Shown: positions 10,491 through 21,079 of the stretch, in pieces
Layout: the number at the start of each line of letters is the position of its first letter
Position numbering within the stretch: the first letter of the stretch is position 1
Assembly (NCBI GenBank): GCA_032716605.1
Contig: CM064502.1
Span: 36,494,395-36,558,394, forward strand
Direction of reading: 5' to 3'
DNA from: Paralithodes platypus
Taxonomy: Eukaryota > Arthropoda > Malacostraca > Decapoda > Lithodidae
DNA length: 64,000 bases
Program-made: the position numbers and the translations under genes
The notes under the pieces: model-generated
Seen by the model: only the letters and a program-made list of their open reading frames with translations
What the model was told of the DNA's origin: nothing
Database searches by the model: none

Positions 10491-10784
10491 AATTACCTTT
10501 CAATATCTACCATTTACACTTAATATTAAGGGATCCTTATGTTATTTTTAGCAATTTTCATTAAGTCTTTAAGTCTTTTGGTTTGCGAGATATTTTAGAT
10601 CAAAGTTGACGTTGCATATTTACAATAACCATACCATGAAAATTACGTTTTTGAGATTTACCTGTCCATGGTCAACAACAAGGTAAATAAACAACCATAT
10701 CACCATGAATAAAGATGTGAAAAAGGCCTAATAGGATGTGTACAGTTGGCCAAATAAGTTATGTCTACGCTGTCATTACGTTTT

Positions 10785-10932
10785 GCTCGCTGAGTGCTGT
10801 ATTTATGTCTGTCAGTTGTTGAATAGGGTGTGGAAAGATAGGAACATGTTTGTATATTGCTCGCTGTGTGCTGTATTATTGTCTGTCAATTGTTGAATAG
10901 AGTGTGTAGAGATAGGAACATGTTTGTATAGC
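10785..10932. repeat. Tandem duplication, 74-bp unit
   Basis: GCTCGCTGAGTGCTGTATT... recurs at 10859 as GCTCGCTGTGTGCTGTATT... Both copies continue through GTTGAATAG and GATAGGAACATGTTTGTATA with few differences. Confidence 0.85.
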
Positions 10933-11270
10933 TCACTCAAAATGATGAATTCATGCTTAGATAGTGCAGATACCAATTATTGATCGACACATACAGTATA
11001 TACTTGGAGCCGCGACATCACTTATTTGGGCAGCTGTACAATATCGACAACTAACGTCATAGACTTAGGATATTTACCCTTTCAGTAGTGGAGTTCACAT
11101 TTTAATTTTATTGTAGCTATCATTAGACGAATTTATAAAACTTTAGCAAGACCTCTAGCAAAGAAAGAGGTAAAATCTATCTCAATTAATTAACTTCTAA
11201 CCACAATAATTCTATCATTACATGAAAAAATTGTCTAATAATAGCCAGAATGAAAACTCCTTGCGACATA

Positions 11271-11386
11271 TATGACGCGATCGCGTCATATAGAACTTAT
11301 AACCAAAAACTCATATGACGCGATCGCGTCATATGGACTTATCTCCATGCCTCTCCAATAAGTTTATGACGCGATTTTGCGTCATA
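11271..11386. repeat. Three copies of a 20-bp palindrome
   Basis: TATGACGCGATCGCGTCATA occurs perfectly at 11271-11290 and 11314-11333. A variant with a TTTT centre (GCGATTTTGC) is at 11365-11386. The spacings are 43 and 51 bp. The spacing resembles the paired palindromes of TTAA elements, but I see no adjacent TTAA end. Confidence 0.85.
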
Positions 11387-11898
11387 TGAGCTCAGTAAGT
11401 CCGATAAGTTAGCTTACGATAAAACCGTTGGTGGCAACCTCAGCCTCCTCCGATAATTCTAACGGCCGCAGTGTTGTTGGGAGTGTAGTGCGAGGCAGTG
11501 GCAATGATCCCGGGGCTCCCGCCTCCTCGGACTTATTGGAACATAATATGTCTGAAGGAGTTAAAAAGGCATCCTCATATGGTTAACGAAGAAAGAATAC
11601 TCATTTGAATACTTGGCAAAGACAAATGTGAATGAAGAGTCATGCAAATAATAATATTATAAAAACTATAATTTTCTCTTGGATGCGACAAATGTATCCG
11701 TCGACATCCTTTTAATTTTATTCTGTCTACTACTAATCAATTTCATTCAGTATATAAAGGGCCTCCAGCATTTAACAGGCTCCAAATCATCTCACTTAAC
11801 TTTTTTTTTCTACCACAGATTCTTCCTAAGCTGCATAAAATCGTCTACATATAGCAAGAATATAATATGACAGACATCGCTGGTACAGAATGGGTTAA

Positions 11899-12260
11899 GA
11901 GGAGACTGACCATTTGTTGTTTTATTAATTTATTTATTCATATATTTATTTAGTTTCCTCCCTAAACCTCCATCAAGCTTAGAAAAGCACCCACCAAATC
12001 CCCCTTCAAGATAAATTTGTAAATTTTTCGGTAGAAAAATTTCCCGGCCGAAGGCCGGTTCCTCTTAAAATTGCTGGCTCACTATCTCTCGCCAGAAAAT
12101 AATAGACACCTAAATGGCACGATAGGTCTTAAAATTGACAACGAAATGGGGCGAAAGATGTTAAAATCGCCAAACTAATGGGCCGAACGTCTTATAATCT
12201 CAAAACTGTTGGGGCTAAGAATTAGGGAGAAGGGGGTCCAGAGAACCGGCCCATCCCCCC
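11899..12260 (+). mobile_element. 362-bp TTAA MITE, copy 2
   Basis: TTAA at 11895-11898 and 12261-12264 flank a 362-bp element, the same length as copies 1 and 3. It ends CGGCCCATCCCCCC. Its left flank, GGTACAGAATGGG before the TTAA, resembles a second TTAA end type seen at 12613 and 17620. The copy may therefore have inserted at the edge of another element. Confidence 0.8.
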
Positions 12261-12756
12261 TTAAATGTGGTGGCTGTGATCGTAGACACGCGATAAGGCC
12301 CGAGTCAACGAGGCCGAACTTAGCCGCCCAAGCCTTTCTCCAACACAGGAGGCGGATGATCGGCGGACCTTCTCTTTGCCAACGTTGCAGCCAGCGGTAC
12401 ACGGTTGATATACTGCAACCGGTCATCACAGTTATAGTTCGCGGCGAGACATTCTGCAGCCACAGCCACAGGATCACTTTGTGGTTTGCTTTCGTGGGCT
12501 TCAGTCTAGGAAGATCGGACATCTTTTTGCATTGGTCTTGTGCTGGGCGGGATATCTGTAGAAAGGCAAAATGGTTCCAAATCAAGTTTTTCGTCTAAAT
12601 GTAAAGTGTGTTCATTAACCCCTTCTGTACCGGCAACGTCCTTTTTCATTTTCTACTTACTAATAACTAGACGATTCTGTGCAGCTTTGGAGGGATATAC
12701 AGTATAGTAGCTAAAACGATTATTTGAGACATCCTGTAGCCTCTTAACCCATACGG

Positions 12757-12933
12757 TAATGTAATGGTAGATGGCCTTTATTCTCAATTTCACTCAATAA
12801 ATGCTGGTGTTCCCCAGGGATCAGTTTTGGTCCCAACTCTGTTCCTCATTCATATCAATGATCTCATATCTACCACTCATAATCCAATACATTCCTACGC
12901 AGATGACTCAACACTCTAGTTCCTTCACATTTA
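12757..12933 (+). mobile_element. LINE (family B) fragment, 5' part of split copy
   Basis: Matches the reverse complement of the LINE at 23322-25838 from GTAATGGTAGATGGCC onward, covering the NAGVPQGSVLAP region of the RT in broken frame. It is 5'-truncated at about 12757. The Harbinger-like element at 12934 interrupts it. A possible target duplication is ATACGGTAAT at the left and ATACAGTAAT after the poly-A at 16098. Confidence 0.8.
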
Positions 12934-13299
12934 AGGCCGCGTCTCACACAGTACGTTAGCCGCCGACCACAGCCAATATTTTTAAAATATTTGAATTTTT
13001 CCGGGATTGTCTGACATCGTCTGTGATCGTGTAAAAAGATCGCCTCGTATCGTGGTAGGCGAGGGGTGGTCGAGTGGCGCGGAAATGGTCGGCGGTGATC
13101 GGCCAAAAAATAGTGGCTGCACTAAATTCTGGCCGATAGTCGGCAGAAAAAACGGTTAAAAAACCGTTAAATTTGATCGTGTGACGCCCGTGTATATGTT
13201 GTGCAACGAGCGTATGTGAATCCTGGAATATCTTCATTGTCATCCTCTGATCGATGGTTGATTGTGTATGATTTTAGTCTATATATTATGTGTGTGAGT

Positions 13300-14285
13300 A
13301 GTTTGTGTGTGTGTGTGTGCGCGTTTCCGTGTTTGGTTGTGTATTATTTAGTTTATATATATTGTGTGTGTGTTTGTTTGTGTGTGTGTGTGTGTGTGCG
13401 TTTGCGTGTTTGGTTGTGTATTATTTAGTTTATATCTATTGTGTGTGTGTGTTTTTATGCGTGTGTGTGTGTGTGCGTTTGCGTGTTTGGTTGTGTATTA
13501 TTGAGTTTATATATATATATTGTGCGTGTGTTTGTGCATGTGCGTGTGTGCGTTTGCGTGGTTGGTTGTGTATTATTTAGTTTATATTTATTGTGTGTGT
13601 GTATGTGTGTGTGTGCGTGCGTGTGTGTGTGTGTGTGTGCGTTTGCGTAGTTGGTTGTGTATTATTTAGTTTATATATATATTGTGTGTGTTTGTGCATG
13701 TGCGTGTGTGCGTTTGCGTAGTTGGGTGTGTATTATTTAGTTTATATATATTGTGTGTGCGTGTGTGCGTTTGCGTAGTTGGTTGTGTATTATTTAGTTT
13801 ATATATATATTGTGTGTGTGTGTGTGTGTGTGCGTTTGCGTGTTTGGTTGTGCATTATTTAGTTTATAAATAAATGGTGTGTGTGTGTGCGTTTGCGTGG
13901 TTGGTTGTGTATTATTTAGTGTTATATATATTGTGTGTGTGTGTGTGCGTATGCGTGGTTGGTTGTGTATTATTTAGTTTATATATATTGTGTGTGTGTG
14001 TGTGTATTATTTTAGTCTATATGTATTGTATGTCTGCGAGTAGTTCTCTCACACTCACTCTCTCACTCTCTCTCTCTGCGTGTGTGTGTGTATGTGTGTG
14101 TGTGTGCGTGTGTGTGTGCGTTTGCGTGGTTGGTTGTGTATTATTTAGTTTATATATATTGTGTGTGTGTGTGTGTATTATTTTAGTCTATATACTGTAT
14201 TGTATGTCTGCGAGTAGTTCTCTCACACTCACTCACTCACTCACTCTCTCTTTCTGCGTGCGTGTGTGTGTGTGTGTGTGTGGTG
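13300..14285. repeat. GT-rich minisatellite, ~11 units
   Basis: The unit GCGTTTGCGTGGTTGGTTGT, then GTATTATTTAGTTTATATATATTG, then (GT)n recurs about eleven times with variable GT length. The long open frames here are low-complexity artefacts of the repeat. Confidence 0.95.
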
Positions 14286-14417
14286 TATAGTATAGTTACA
14301 CAAACATTTACAAGTTTACTAAAATACATCCACTTGTAAACTAATGATACTGCATCAAAGTCAGTGTATACCAGATCGTGTAATGATATAGGTATACATT
14401 CACCTATCGACTACTTA

Positions 14418-14694
14418 AAATTTCAGTAATGTTGCTGAGAGAGAGAGATAGTGTACATACTGAATTATATGGGGAAAGTACCGAATGCTTTTTGTGTTGC
14501 GCGTTGTTGCAGAAAACTAGCCGTCATAAAAGGATCGTTATGGTGTGTGGAAAGCTCTGTCCCTTTCAGGATAGATACTTGTTTTCTCCTCTTCTTATTT
14601 AGCATGAAAATTATCACGTAAACAGCCCTATTTTGGCTAAAAACACCCCGCTGGGTGGTACATATAAATAAACCGCTAGCCCGCTAATCTAGTG
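14418..14694 (+). mobile_element. Partial copy of 480-bp TTAA MITE
   Basis: Shares TTTCAGTAATGTTGCTGAGA, AAAGGATCGTTATGGTGT and GGCTAAAAACACCCCGCTGG with the full copy at 46935-47414, and ends GTG before TTAA (14695). The left end is truncated. Confidence 0.7.
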
Positions 14695-15205
14695 TTAACT
14701 ACAGCGTATTATTATTATACTTTTATTCAAGTATATTGGGGTTTGTAATTGATGATTAATGTTAAGAACGGGGTGTTATTTATAAATATATATATATATT
14801 CAGTATATATACATAGGGCGGTTCCTTTGCCGTGTCAATATCGTGTGTGGCCTACAACGGTCGTATTTATAGTTCAACGTATGTGCGTCTGTTGTGCTGT
14901 AAACGTATGGTTGTCAACCAAAAGCGGCATTATCGTGCTTTTAACGTACTTTAAATGTATGACGAACGTGTGATAGCCGAGTGAGTAGCGTCGCCGGTCA
15001 GCGATGTATTCTACAACGGCCGTGTTGCCGGCGTGTATGACGTGTGTGTGTTGAGTGACTGTCGAGGGTTTGTTGTACAGCAATCGTGTGCCTGCGAGGA
15101 TCGTGCAGTGATCCAGTGATTCGATTACAATCGGCGAAAAAGTGCAAGTCGTCCTCTGTCGGCAGCTGTCGAGCGGTGGCCGTACTGTGTGAGACACGGC
15201 CTTTA

Positions 15206-16096
15206 CCAATTCTTTCACCCAACCCGATCTTATAAATTCAAAAATAAACACTGCAATTTCTCTGGACCAGGACCTTTCTAGAATTAATGAATGGGGACAA
15301 GAGAATCTAGTTTCCTTTAATGCACAGAAAACCAAGTACATTCAATTTTCTAACCGACAGAATCTCACGGACTCCCATATATTTTGTAATGATGTAAATA
15401 TTCCCACTTCCCCTAGTATTGACATTCTCGGTGTAACATTAACTACTAACTAGAGCTGGACACATTATGTTGAAGCATTGCTAAGAATGCCTCTAAAAAT
15501 CTGGGACTCCTGTACAGAGTTCGAGAATTCTTCACTGACGAGCAGTTGGCCGTAATATATAAAAGTCATGTGCGTTCTCAGATGGATTACTGTTCACCTC
15601 TGTGGGGTGGAAGTGGAGTGGTTGCATTGAGGCAGTTGGACAAAATTCAAAATAAAGCTATTAGATTAATCAATAACCCTGCAATCACATAGGACCTTCC
15701 TACATTATCCATACGAAGAAACGTTGCATCCCTTGCATTATTCTACAGATATTTTCACAGCAATTGTTCCGAGGAACTTGCTTCAATTGTGCCGCCTCTC
15801 CACATCTTTCCCCATAGAACTAGGGCAGCTGAGAGCGCCCATGAATTTACACTTTCTCCTCCACAATGCAGAACTTCTGCTTATCAGAATTCATTTATCC
15901 CCAGAGCTACTACTCTTTGGAATTCACTTCCCTCGAATTGCTTTCCACAAACTTACAATCTATAAATGTTTAAATCCAGTTGTTACAAACATTTTATGAA
16001 TGGAGGATGCCTTTTGGCACATGGACCTTTTTGTTTTATCTGTGTTTTTCCTTCCTCCGTTCATTGTCTCTTTAAAAAAAAAAAAAAAAAAAAAAA
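15206..16096 (+). mobile_element. LINE (family B) fragment, 3' part with poly-A
   Basis: Resumes the LINE after the Harbinger-like insertion and runs to a poly-A tract at about 16074-16096. It corresponds base by base to 23322-24230 in reverse complement. The encoded C-terminal RT region is broken by many stops. The 3' UTR ends with GTCTCTTT before the A run in both copies. Confidence 0.85.
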
Positions 16097-16319
16097 GATA
16101 CAGTAATAAAAGTGCCCCCCAGTCCCAAGCAATGTGGCCAAAATGGCAAGATAGAACAACCTTCCGCCTCAAGAGATGAAGGGAGACTGGCTCTCTCAGC
16201 CTTCAGAGGGTTGGATATAAGCTGAGAAGTGTTGCTATATCGAGAGCAGTTCTCAAACGGTCGTGGTACCAGGCACAGCCTGATACAGGCAGTTACAAGG
16301 AAAGTACATTACTGACAGT

Positions 16320-16395
16320 TCCCAGCCGTCGCTGGGACTGGGGAGTGACTTATCTACTAACGGCTGGTAGCCGTCGCTGGGATTGGATGTGTTAA
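16320..16395 (-). mobile_element. Possible TTAA element end with paired palindromes
   Basis: CCCAGCCGTCGCTGGG at 16321-16336 and a near-copy ending at 16381 lie 45 bp apart, just inside TTAA at 16392. The gap to the TTAA is shorter (10 bp) than in the other elements, so the assignment is weaker. Confidence 0.4.
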
Positions 16396-16519
16396 TCGGT
16401 AGACGTCCTTCCAAAACTAAATACAATTGTTGTATAGTTACCAGAATATGTTGAAAAAGATGTCACCGGTATTGTATGGGTTGAGAGGAGTCTATAAATT
16501 GTAACCTCTAGCTTATTGT

Positions 16520-16805
16520 AACTCAGGGGGCCGGGGGAGTGCTGGAGGGACCTTGGTGATCCCTGGTCTCTTGGTCTTCTCCTGGGTGACTTAGATGTGT
16601 GTGAATTTGTGTGTTGTGTGTTGTGTTCATTGTTTTGTGTTGTGTTGTTTATTGTAACTCTTCTCACCTAGATGTGTGTGAAATTGTGTTAATTGTTTTC
16701 TGTTGTGTTGTGTTGTCCCTGTTCGGGCTCTGTCTCGAATCGGCCACCCCCAGAAAAAAAAGGGAAATTGGGGAATGGGCCTGAGTACATACATACAGTA
16801 CATAC
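16520..16805 (+). repeat. Dispersed repeat, probable LINE 3' UTR (copy 1)
   Basis: Shares GTGCTGGAGGGACCTTGGTG, CTTCTCCT, ATGTGTGTGAATTTGT, GGCTCTGTCT and GGGCCTGAGTA with 58329-58525, and ends in an ACATACATAC tail. The conserved right edge and simple-repeat tail suggest a LINE 3' end. Confidence 0.6.
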
Positions 16806-16870
16806 TTTTTGAGTTATGAGAGGCTGAGGTGTAAGGATGTCTAGTCTCGTCATAAAAACTGAAATGTTAA

Positions 16871-17232
16871 GGGGGTAGTGCTTGTGTCTAGGTCTGTATG
16901 TTTATGTAATAACTTGATTCTTTAGTTTCCTCGCTAGACCTCCATCAACCTTAAAAAAAATCACCCCCTAGACCCCCTTTCAAGATAAATTGTAAATTTT
17001 TCGGTAGAAAAATGTCGCGACCGAAGGCAGGTTTCTTGTACAATTACAGGCTCGCTATCGCTCGCCAGGAATAAATGGATACCTAAATGACACGAAAGGT
17101 CTTAATATTGATACACAAATGGGGTGAAAGGTCTCAAAATCGCCAAACTAACGGAATTAAAGTCTTGAAATGTCAAAACTACTATGCTAAACATGAGAGA
17201 GAAGAGGTCCAGAAAAAGCGACTACCTCCCCC
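16871..17232 (+). mobile_element. 362-bp TTAA MITE, copy 3
   Basis: TTAA at 16867-16870 and 17233-17236. It is exactly 362 bp, like copies 1 and 2, and ends CTACCTCCCCC. Confidence 0.8.
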
Positions 17233-17236
17233 TTAA

Positions 17237-17578
17237 GATGGTTCACTTCTTGGGCGATTTATGCATGTATTAATTATGTTCTAGTTTCCTCCCTAGACCT
17301 CCATCAAATAAAAAAACAAAAATCCATTTGACCCCCCTTGTAGATTAATTTGTACATTTTTCGGTAGAAAAATTTCCCAGCCGAAGGCCGGTTCTTCCAA
17401 CATTACAGGCTCACTATCGTTCGCCATTGAAAAAATCGACACATAAATAGCACGAAAGTTCTAAAATCTAAATATTGACGAAAAATGGGGCGAAAGGTCT
17501 TAAAATCGACTAACTAATGGGGCAAACCTCTTAACATTTGAAAACTAATGGGGGTAAACATGAGGGAGAAAGTGCTAT
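17237..17578 (+). mobile_element. 362-bp TTAA MITE, copy 4, truncated
   Basis: Starts directly at the right TTAA of copy 3, so two copies sit in tandem sharing one TTAA. It retains TAGTTTCCTCCCTAGACC and GGCTCACTATCGTTCGCCA. The last about 20 bp (the GGTCCAG...CCCC end) are missing, replaced by TATAGATAGCTAG. Confidence 0.7.
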
Positions 17579-17693
17579 AGATAGCTAGAATACAATATAG
17601 CACACGTCGCTGGTACTCAACGGGTTAAGAACGGGGTGTTACTTATTCATCCTTACCAAAAACCTGTGTGATAAGAGCCCCTCTTCTAAAGTT

Positions 17694-17734
17694 CCAGAAA
17701 ACCGGCCCATCCCCCCGATGGGCCGGTTTTCTGG
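17694..17734. repeat. Perfect 18-bp hairpin
   Basis: CCAGAAAACCGGCCCATC, five C, then GATGGGCCGGTTTTCTGG. The arm equals the right end of the 362-bp MITE family (compare 12240-12258), so two MITE ends meet head to head. Terminator function is unlikely in this context. Confidence 0.9.
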
Positions 17735-17929
17735 ACTAGGAAGGATCTGTGGTAGTTAAATGGGTTGGTTGAGATACTTTGAAGCCTTATTATTGCTAGA
17801 GATCCTTCCTAAGCTGAATAAAATAGTCTAATTATTGTCAACATATAATGAAAAGGACGTCACTGGTATTGTACGGGTTATTTATCCATTACAAACCCCA
17901 ATGTACTTGAATAAACTAATGAAAGCATA

Positions 17930-18001
17930 TGGTCCTCCCGGGATTCCAACTCGGGACACCACACCCAGAACATAAGCACCTAAACCATTACACCACCACC
18001 A
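17930..18001 (-). ncRNA. tRNA-derived SINE head
   Basis: On the minus strand, GGTGGTGTAATGGTTTAGG resembles an RNA polymerase III A box. GAGTTGGAATCCC is a B-box-like segment within a CCCGAG/CCCGGG-type arm. Beyond it lies ATATGCTTTCATTAGTTT and TTGGGGTTTGTAAT, shared with the sequence near 54487-54510. Acceptor pairing is poor, so this is a SINE and not a tRNA gene. Confidence 0.6.
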
Positions 18002-18080
18002 ACACAGTTAAAGGTTGAGTAAGGATGAATAACACGGTTTGGTAATATGCAATATACAGACATCGTACAATTAACCTTAA

Positions 18081-18455
18081 GGTGGGTCACCGGCTTTTTT
18101 TAATTTTTCTCTCCTTTTCTCTCTTTCCCTGGCTTGTATTAATTCGGCCCCATTCAGCCAACTGTTTTAAGACGTTTATCCCCATCCAGGTGTCGATTTC
18201 TTCCTGGCGAGCGATAGCGAGCCAGCATTGTATGGAGAAATCCGGCTTTGCCGGAGAAATTTGTCTATCGAAAAGTGTACAAATTTAGCTTGCTGTCAAA
18301 ACGAAAATATAAATATGCTGGCTCGCTACCGCTCGCCAGGAAAATATTGACACCTGGATGGGGGTAAAAGTCTTAAAACAGTAGGCTGAATAGGGCCGAA
18401 GAGATACAAGTCAAAGAGAGGGAGAGAAAGATAAAAAAAAGCGAGGAGGGCTCCC
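18081..18455. mobile_element. Long-inverted-repeat TTAA MITE (foldback)
   Basis: Flanked by TTAA at 18077-18080 and 18456-18459. Arms of roughly 145 bp face each other around 18240. The left arm has CATTCAGCC, GTTTTAAGAC, CCCATCCAGGTGTC and CCTGGCGAGCGATAGCGAGC. The right arm repeats these in reverse complement. It shares the GGCTCGCTATCGCTCGCCAG core with the 362-bp MITEs. Confidence 0.8.
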
Positions 18456-18569
18456 TTAAACTCACTTACAAATCCACAGGATTTGTTCACACCATCATTG
18501 TCAAATTAGTAACGAAATTGTAATGCAAATCACAGGATCGCGCAATTAATAGTAAATACATACGCTCAT

Positions 18570-18572
18570 ATA

Positions 18573-18624
<52 letters not shown>

Positions 18625-19043
18625 ACATTTTTTTTCTCATTTTTTTTTTCTTTTATGTAGATTTTTTTTTTTTAAATAGTAACTAAGTTGAGGAAGGCGG
18701 AAGGGATGGTAAGGAGTGGAAAATGAGTAAATGCACTGGTAGCATAATTATACAGTATACGTACCTTCATTTGAGTTGTTGGTGTGAGACAAGACAGTGA
18801 CATAGGTGGCGCCAGTTGGAGGAAGATGCCAGGAGCCAGGGAGCTGCGATGCCAGTGGAGGGAAGGTGGCGGATGACGGAGGAAGGCCATTAAATCTCTG
18901 TTATAAGGTGACTGGCCAAGCACCGCCCACACCATGATGTCACAATCCAGGGTGCTTGGTATTGGTGAGTGGGAGTGGCGTTCATGTATGCTGTTCAAAC
19001 ACATGAACATACATTCATGTTCACACACATTCTCTATCTCTCT

Positions 19044-19093
<50 letters not shown>

Positions 19094-19110
19094 TTATTTA
19101 TTTATTTTTT
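18570..19110. repeat. TA and T tracts around unremarkable sequence
   Basis: TA arrays at about 18570-18614 and 19047-19075 and T-rich runs at 18627-18675 and 19076-19115. Between them I see no supported gene. The last T-rich run is probably the 3' tail of the minus-strand LINE that follows. Confidence 0.8.
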
Positions 19111-19199
19111 TTTTTCTTTAAGGCAGGCGAGGTTGAAGGAAATACAGGTATCAGCATTAATTATTTCAATGTTCTATGGCTTCATTACATTTGCTTTTG

Positions 19200-20870
19200 A
19201 GGGATTGCAGGCTGGGGCGTTCTGGTAAACTAATTGAATAGTGTAAGGTAGAGTTGTCTCATATGAATGAATAGGACTGGAGGAGTGGAGGTACAGTTGA
19301 GAAGATAATTTATGAAAATTAGAAAGAGAATAAGAGATAGGACAGATCCCTGAGGGAAATCGGAGTTGATAGAATGAGGAAGTGAACGATGGCCGCCCAC
19401 AACTGCAGCTATGGAACGACCGGAAAGGAAATTAGAGACAAAGGCACATATGGAGGGATAGAAACCGAAGGAGGGTAGTTTAGAAATTAGAGATTTGTGC
19501 CAGACTCTATCGAAGGCCTTCGATATGTCTAACGCAATAGAAAAAGTCTCACCGAAGTCCCGAAAGAAGGAGGACCAAGAGTTAGTAAGATATGAAAGAA
19601 GATCACCAGTAGCGCGACCCTTAGCTCCATACCAACGGGGATGTTTGTAACTTCTACTACCTGCCAGGCGGGCATATTTACCCTAAACAAGCTTTATTCC
19701 ATGCTCTTTTTCATGCATAAACAAGAGCCAGAGCATAATAAAAGTATGTATCCGTGAAAGGACGTAATAGCTTTCCAATGACACCTGAATCATCCTTGTA
19801 CGACCACGGGTTATCCTGTAGCGATCGCACAAAGAGAGGTGAAAAACCATAAAATGTGGTAATTTCCCCAATTTTTTCCTGGTCTCACGAGGCCGTGGGT
19901 GTGGAATGTTGCAGAGATGGTGTCAGTCGTGGCACTAGGGCAGTGTCGAACGGTCAGAGCCCGCCTATCGTCCTCCCAATGCATGGACTCTCTCTCAGAG
20001 CCGATAATGTGCTCAAAATCCCGCCCGACTAATGTCGGGCAACGCAGGGGTGGCCATTATTCTATCGCCCGACATATGTCGGGCGCCGAGGCTGGAGTGT
20101 TAAGGAAGCCATACTGGCGATCTGATAGTAGATAATGAGAAGATAAATGTTTAAGAAATTTGGAAGCAAGAATAGTTTCAAAAAGTTTAGAGATACAACA
20201 GATGAGAGCAATTGGACAATAGTTGGAAGGTTGAAAGTGGTCACCCTTTTTTGGGACAGGTTGAAAGAGAGCAAACTTCCAGCGAGAAGGGAAGACGTCA
20301 GAGGAGACAGAGATGAAAGAGTTTGCCTAGGCAGGGAGTCCGCACGGAAGCACAGTTTTTTAGTACAACAGGAGGAATACCATCTGGACTCTACGCCTTC
20401 TTAGTATCAAGCCCAGAGAGGGTAGAAAGTACATCTTTAGAAGAGATTAGATTATTAGGCATAAGTAGGAGAGATGGGGGTGGAGAGGGAGGAATAGCAC
20501 CGGAATCATCCAAGGTTGAGTTTCTAGCGAAAGTTTGAGCAAAGAGTTCAGCTTTGTCAGAGGAAGAAGTGATGGTTGTGCCATCAGAGTGGAAAAGAGG
20601 AGGGAAAGACGAGGAAGATTTTTTTGGAGAGGTTTTTGGCTAGATGCCAGAAAGCTTGGGAAGAGCTAGAGTTGGATAGTTCAGTGCATTTATTATTGAT
20701 GAAAGAGTGTTTGGCAAGTCAAAGAACAGATTAGGCTTGATTCCGGGCAGAAACATAGGAAGAATGCGATTCTTGAGTTTTAAGGCGTCTGTACCATTTG
20801 AATGCTTCCTCATTATTGCGGACAGCAGTAGAACAAGCATGAGTAAACCAAGATTTTTTTGCATTAGTTT
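19200..20870 (-). pseudogene. LINE reverse transcriptase remnant (family A)
   Basis: Only scattered RT motifs survive in several minus frames, including the FNLSQKRVTTFNLPTIVQLL segment (20150-20274) and, near 19480-19560, the reverse complement of a DISKAFDRVWH-type coding stretch. A MITE at 19625-20099 splits the region. The matching parts of LINE C (47419-48430) read the same way, so both copies belong to one family. Non-functional. Confidence 0.65.
19625..20099 (-). mobile_element. TTAA MITE with paired palindromes, in LINE A
   Basis: TTAG (19621-19624, a mutated TTAA) and TTAA (20100-20103) flank it. LINE C reads across the site without it. GCCCGACTAATGTCGGGC (20023) and GCCCGACATATGTCGGGC (20067) lie exactly 44 bp apart. 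The inner one ends 15 bp from the TTAA. Internal sequence resembles the 480-bp MITE at 46935 in reverse. Confidence 0.8.
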
Positions 20871-21079
20871 GAGAGCAAGAAGATGGAATGAATTACCTCG
20901 GCAATGCGTTCAGCACTCTCCGAGGGTCCCCGGCCACGGAAGCAAAAATCATTCCATGGGAATTCAAAGAAGTACTGCCGGAAAACCTCCCAGTCGGCAG
21001 CGCCAAAGTGCCACAAGCGCCGCCGGCTGGGAGGATCGGGTGGCCGTACTGGAGAGATAGGACAGGTGACAGAGATAAG

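Larger units (their letters stand above)
12934..15202. mobile_element. Harbinger-like DNA element with TTA target duplication
   Basis: The terminal inverted repeats begin AGGCCGCGTCTCACACAGTA at the left and AGGCCGTGTCTCACACAGTA in reverse complement at the right. They match at 19 of 20 positions over the first 20 bases. TTA is duplicated at 12931-12933 and 15203-15205. The uninterrupted LINE sequence elsewhere in the window reads across with one TTA, which proves the insertion. A 3-bp TWA duplication is typical of PIF/Harbinger. I see no transposase, so it is non-autonomous. Its interior is largely a GT minisatellite plus a MITE fragment. Confidence 0.8.

Noticed and set aside
13201..14290. 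Long cysteine/valine-rich open frames
   Set aside because: They are direct translations of the GT minisatellite and have no codon structure beyond the repeat.
17694..17734. Rho-independent terminator
   Set aside because: The hairpin is strong, but the context is eukaryotic and both arms are MITE ends.
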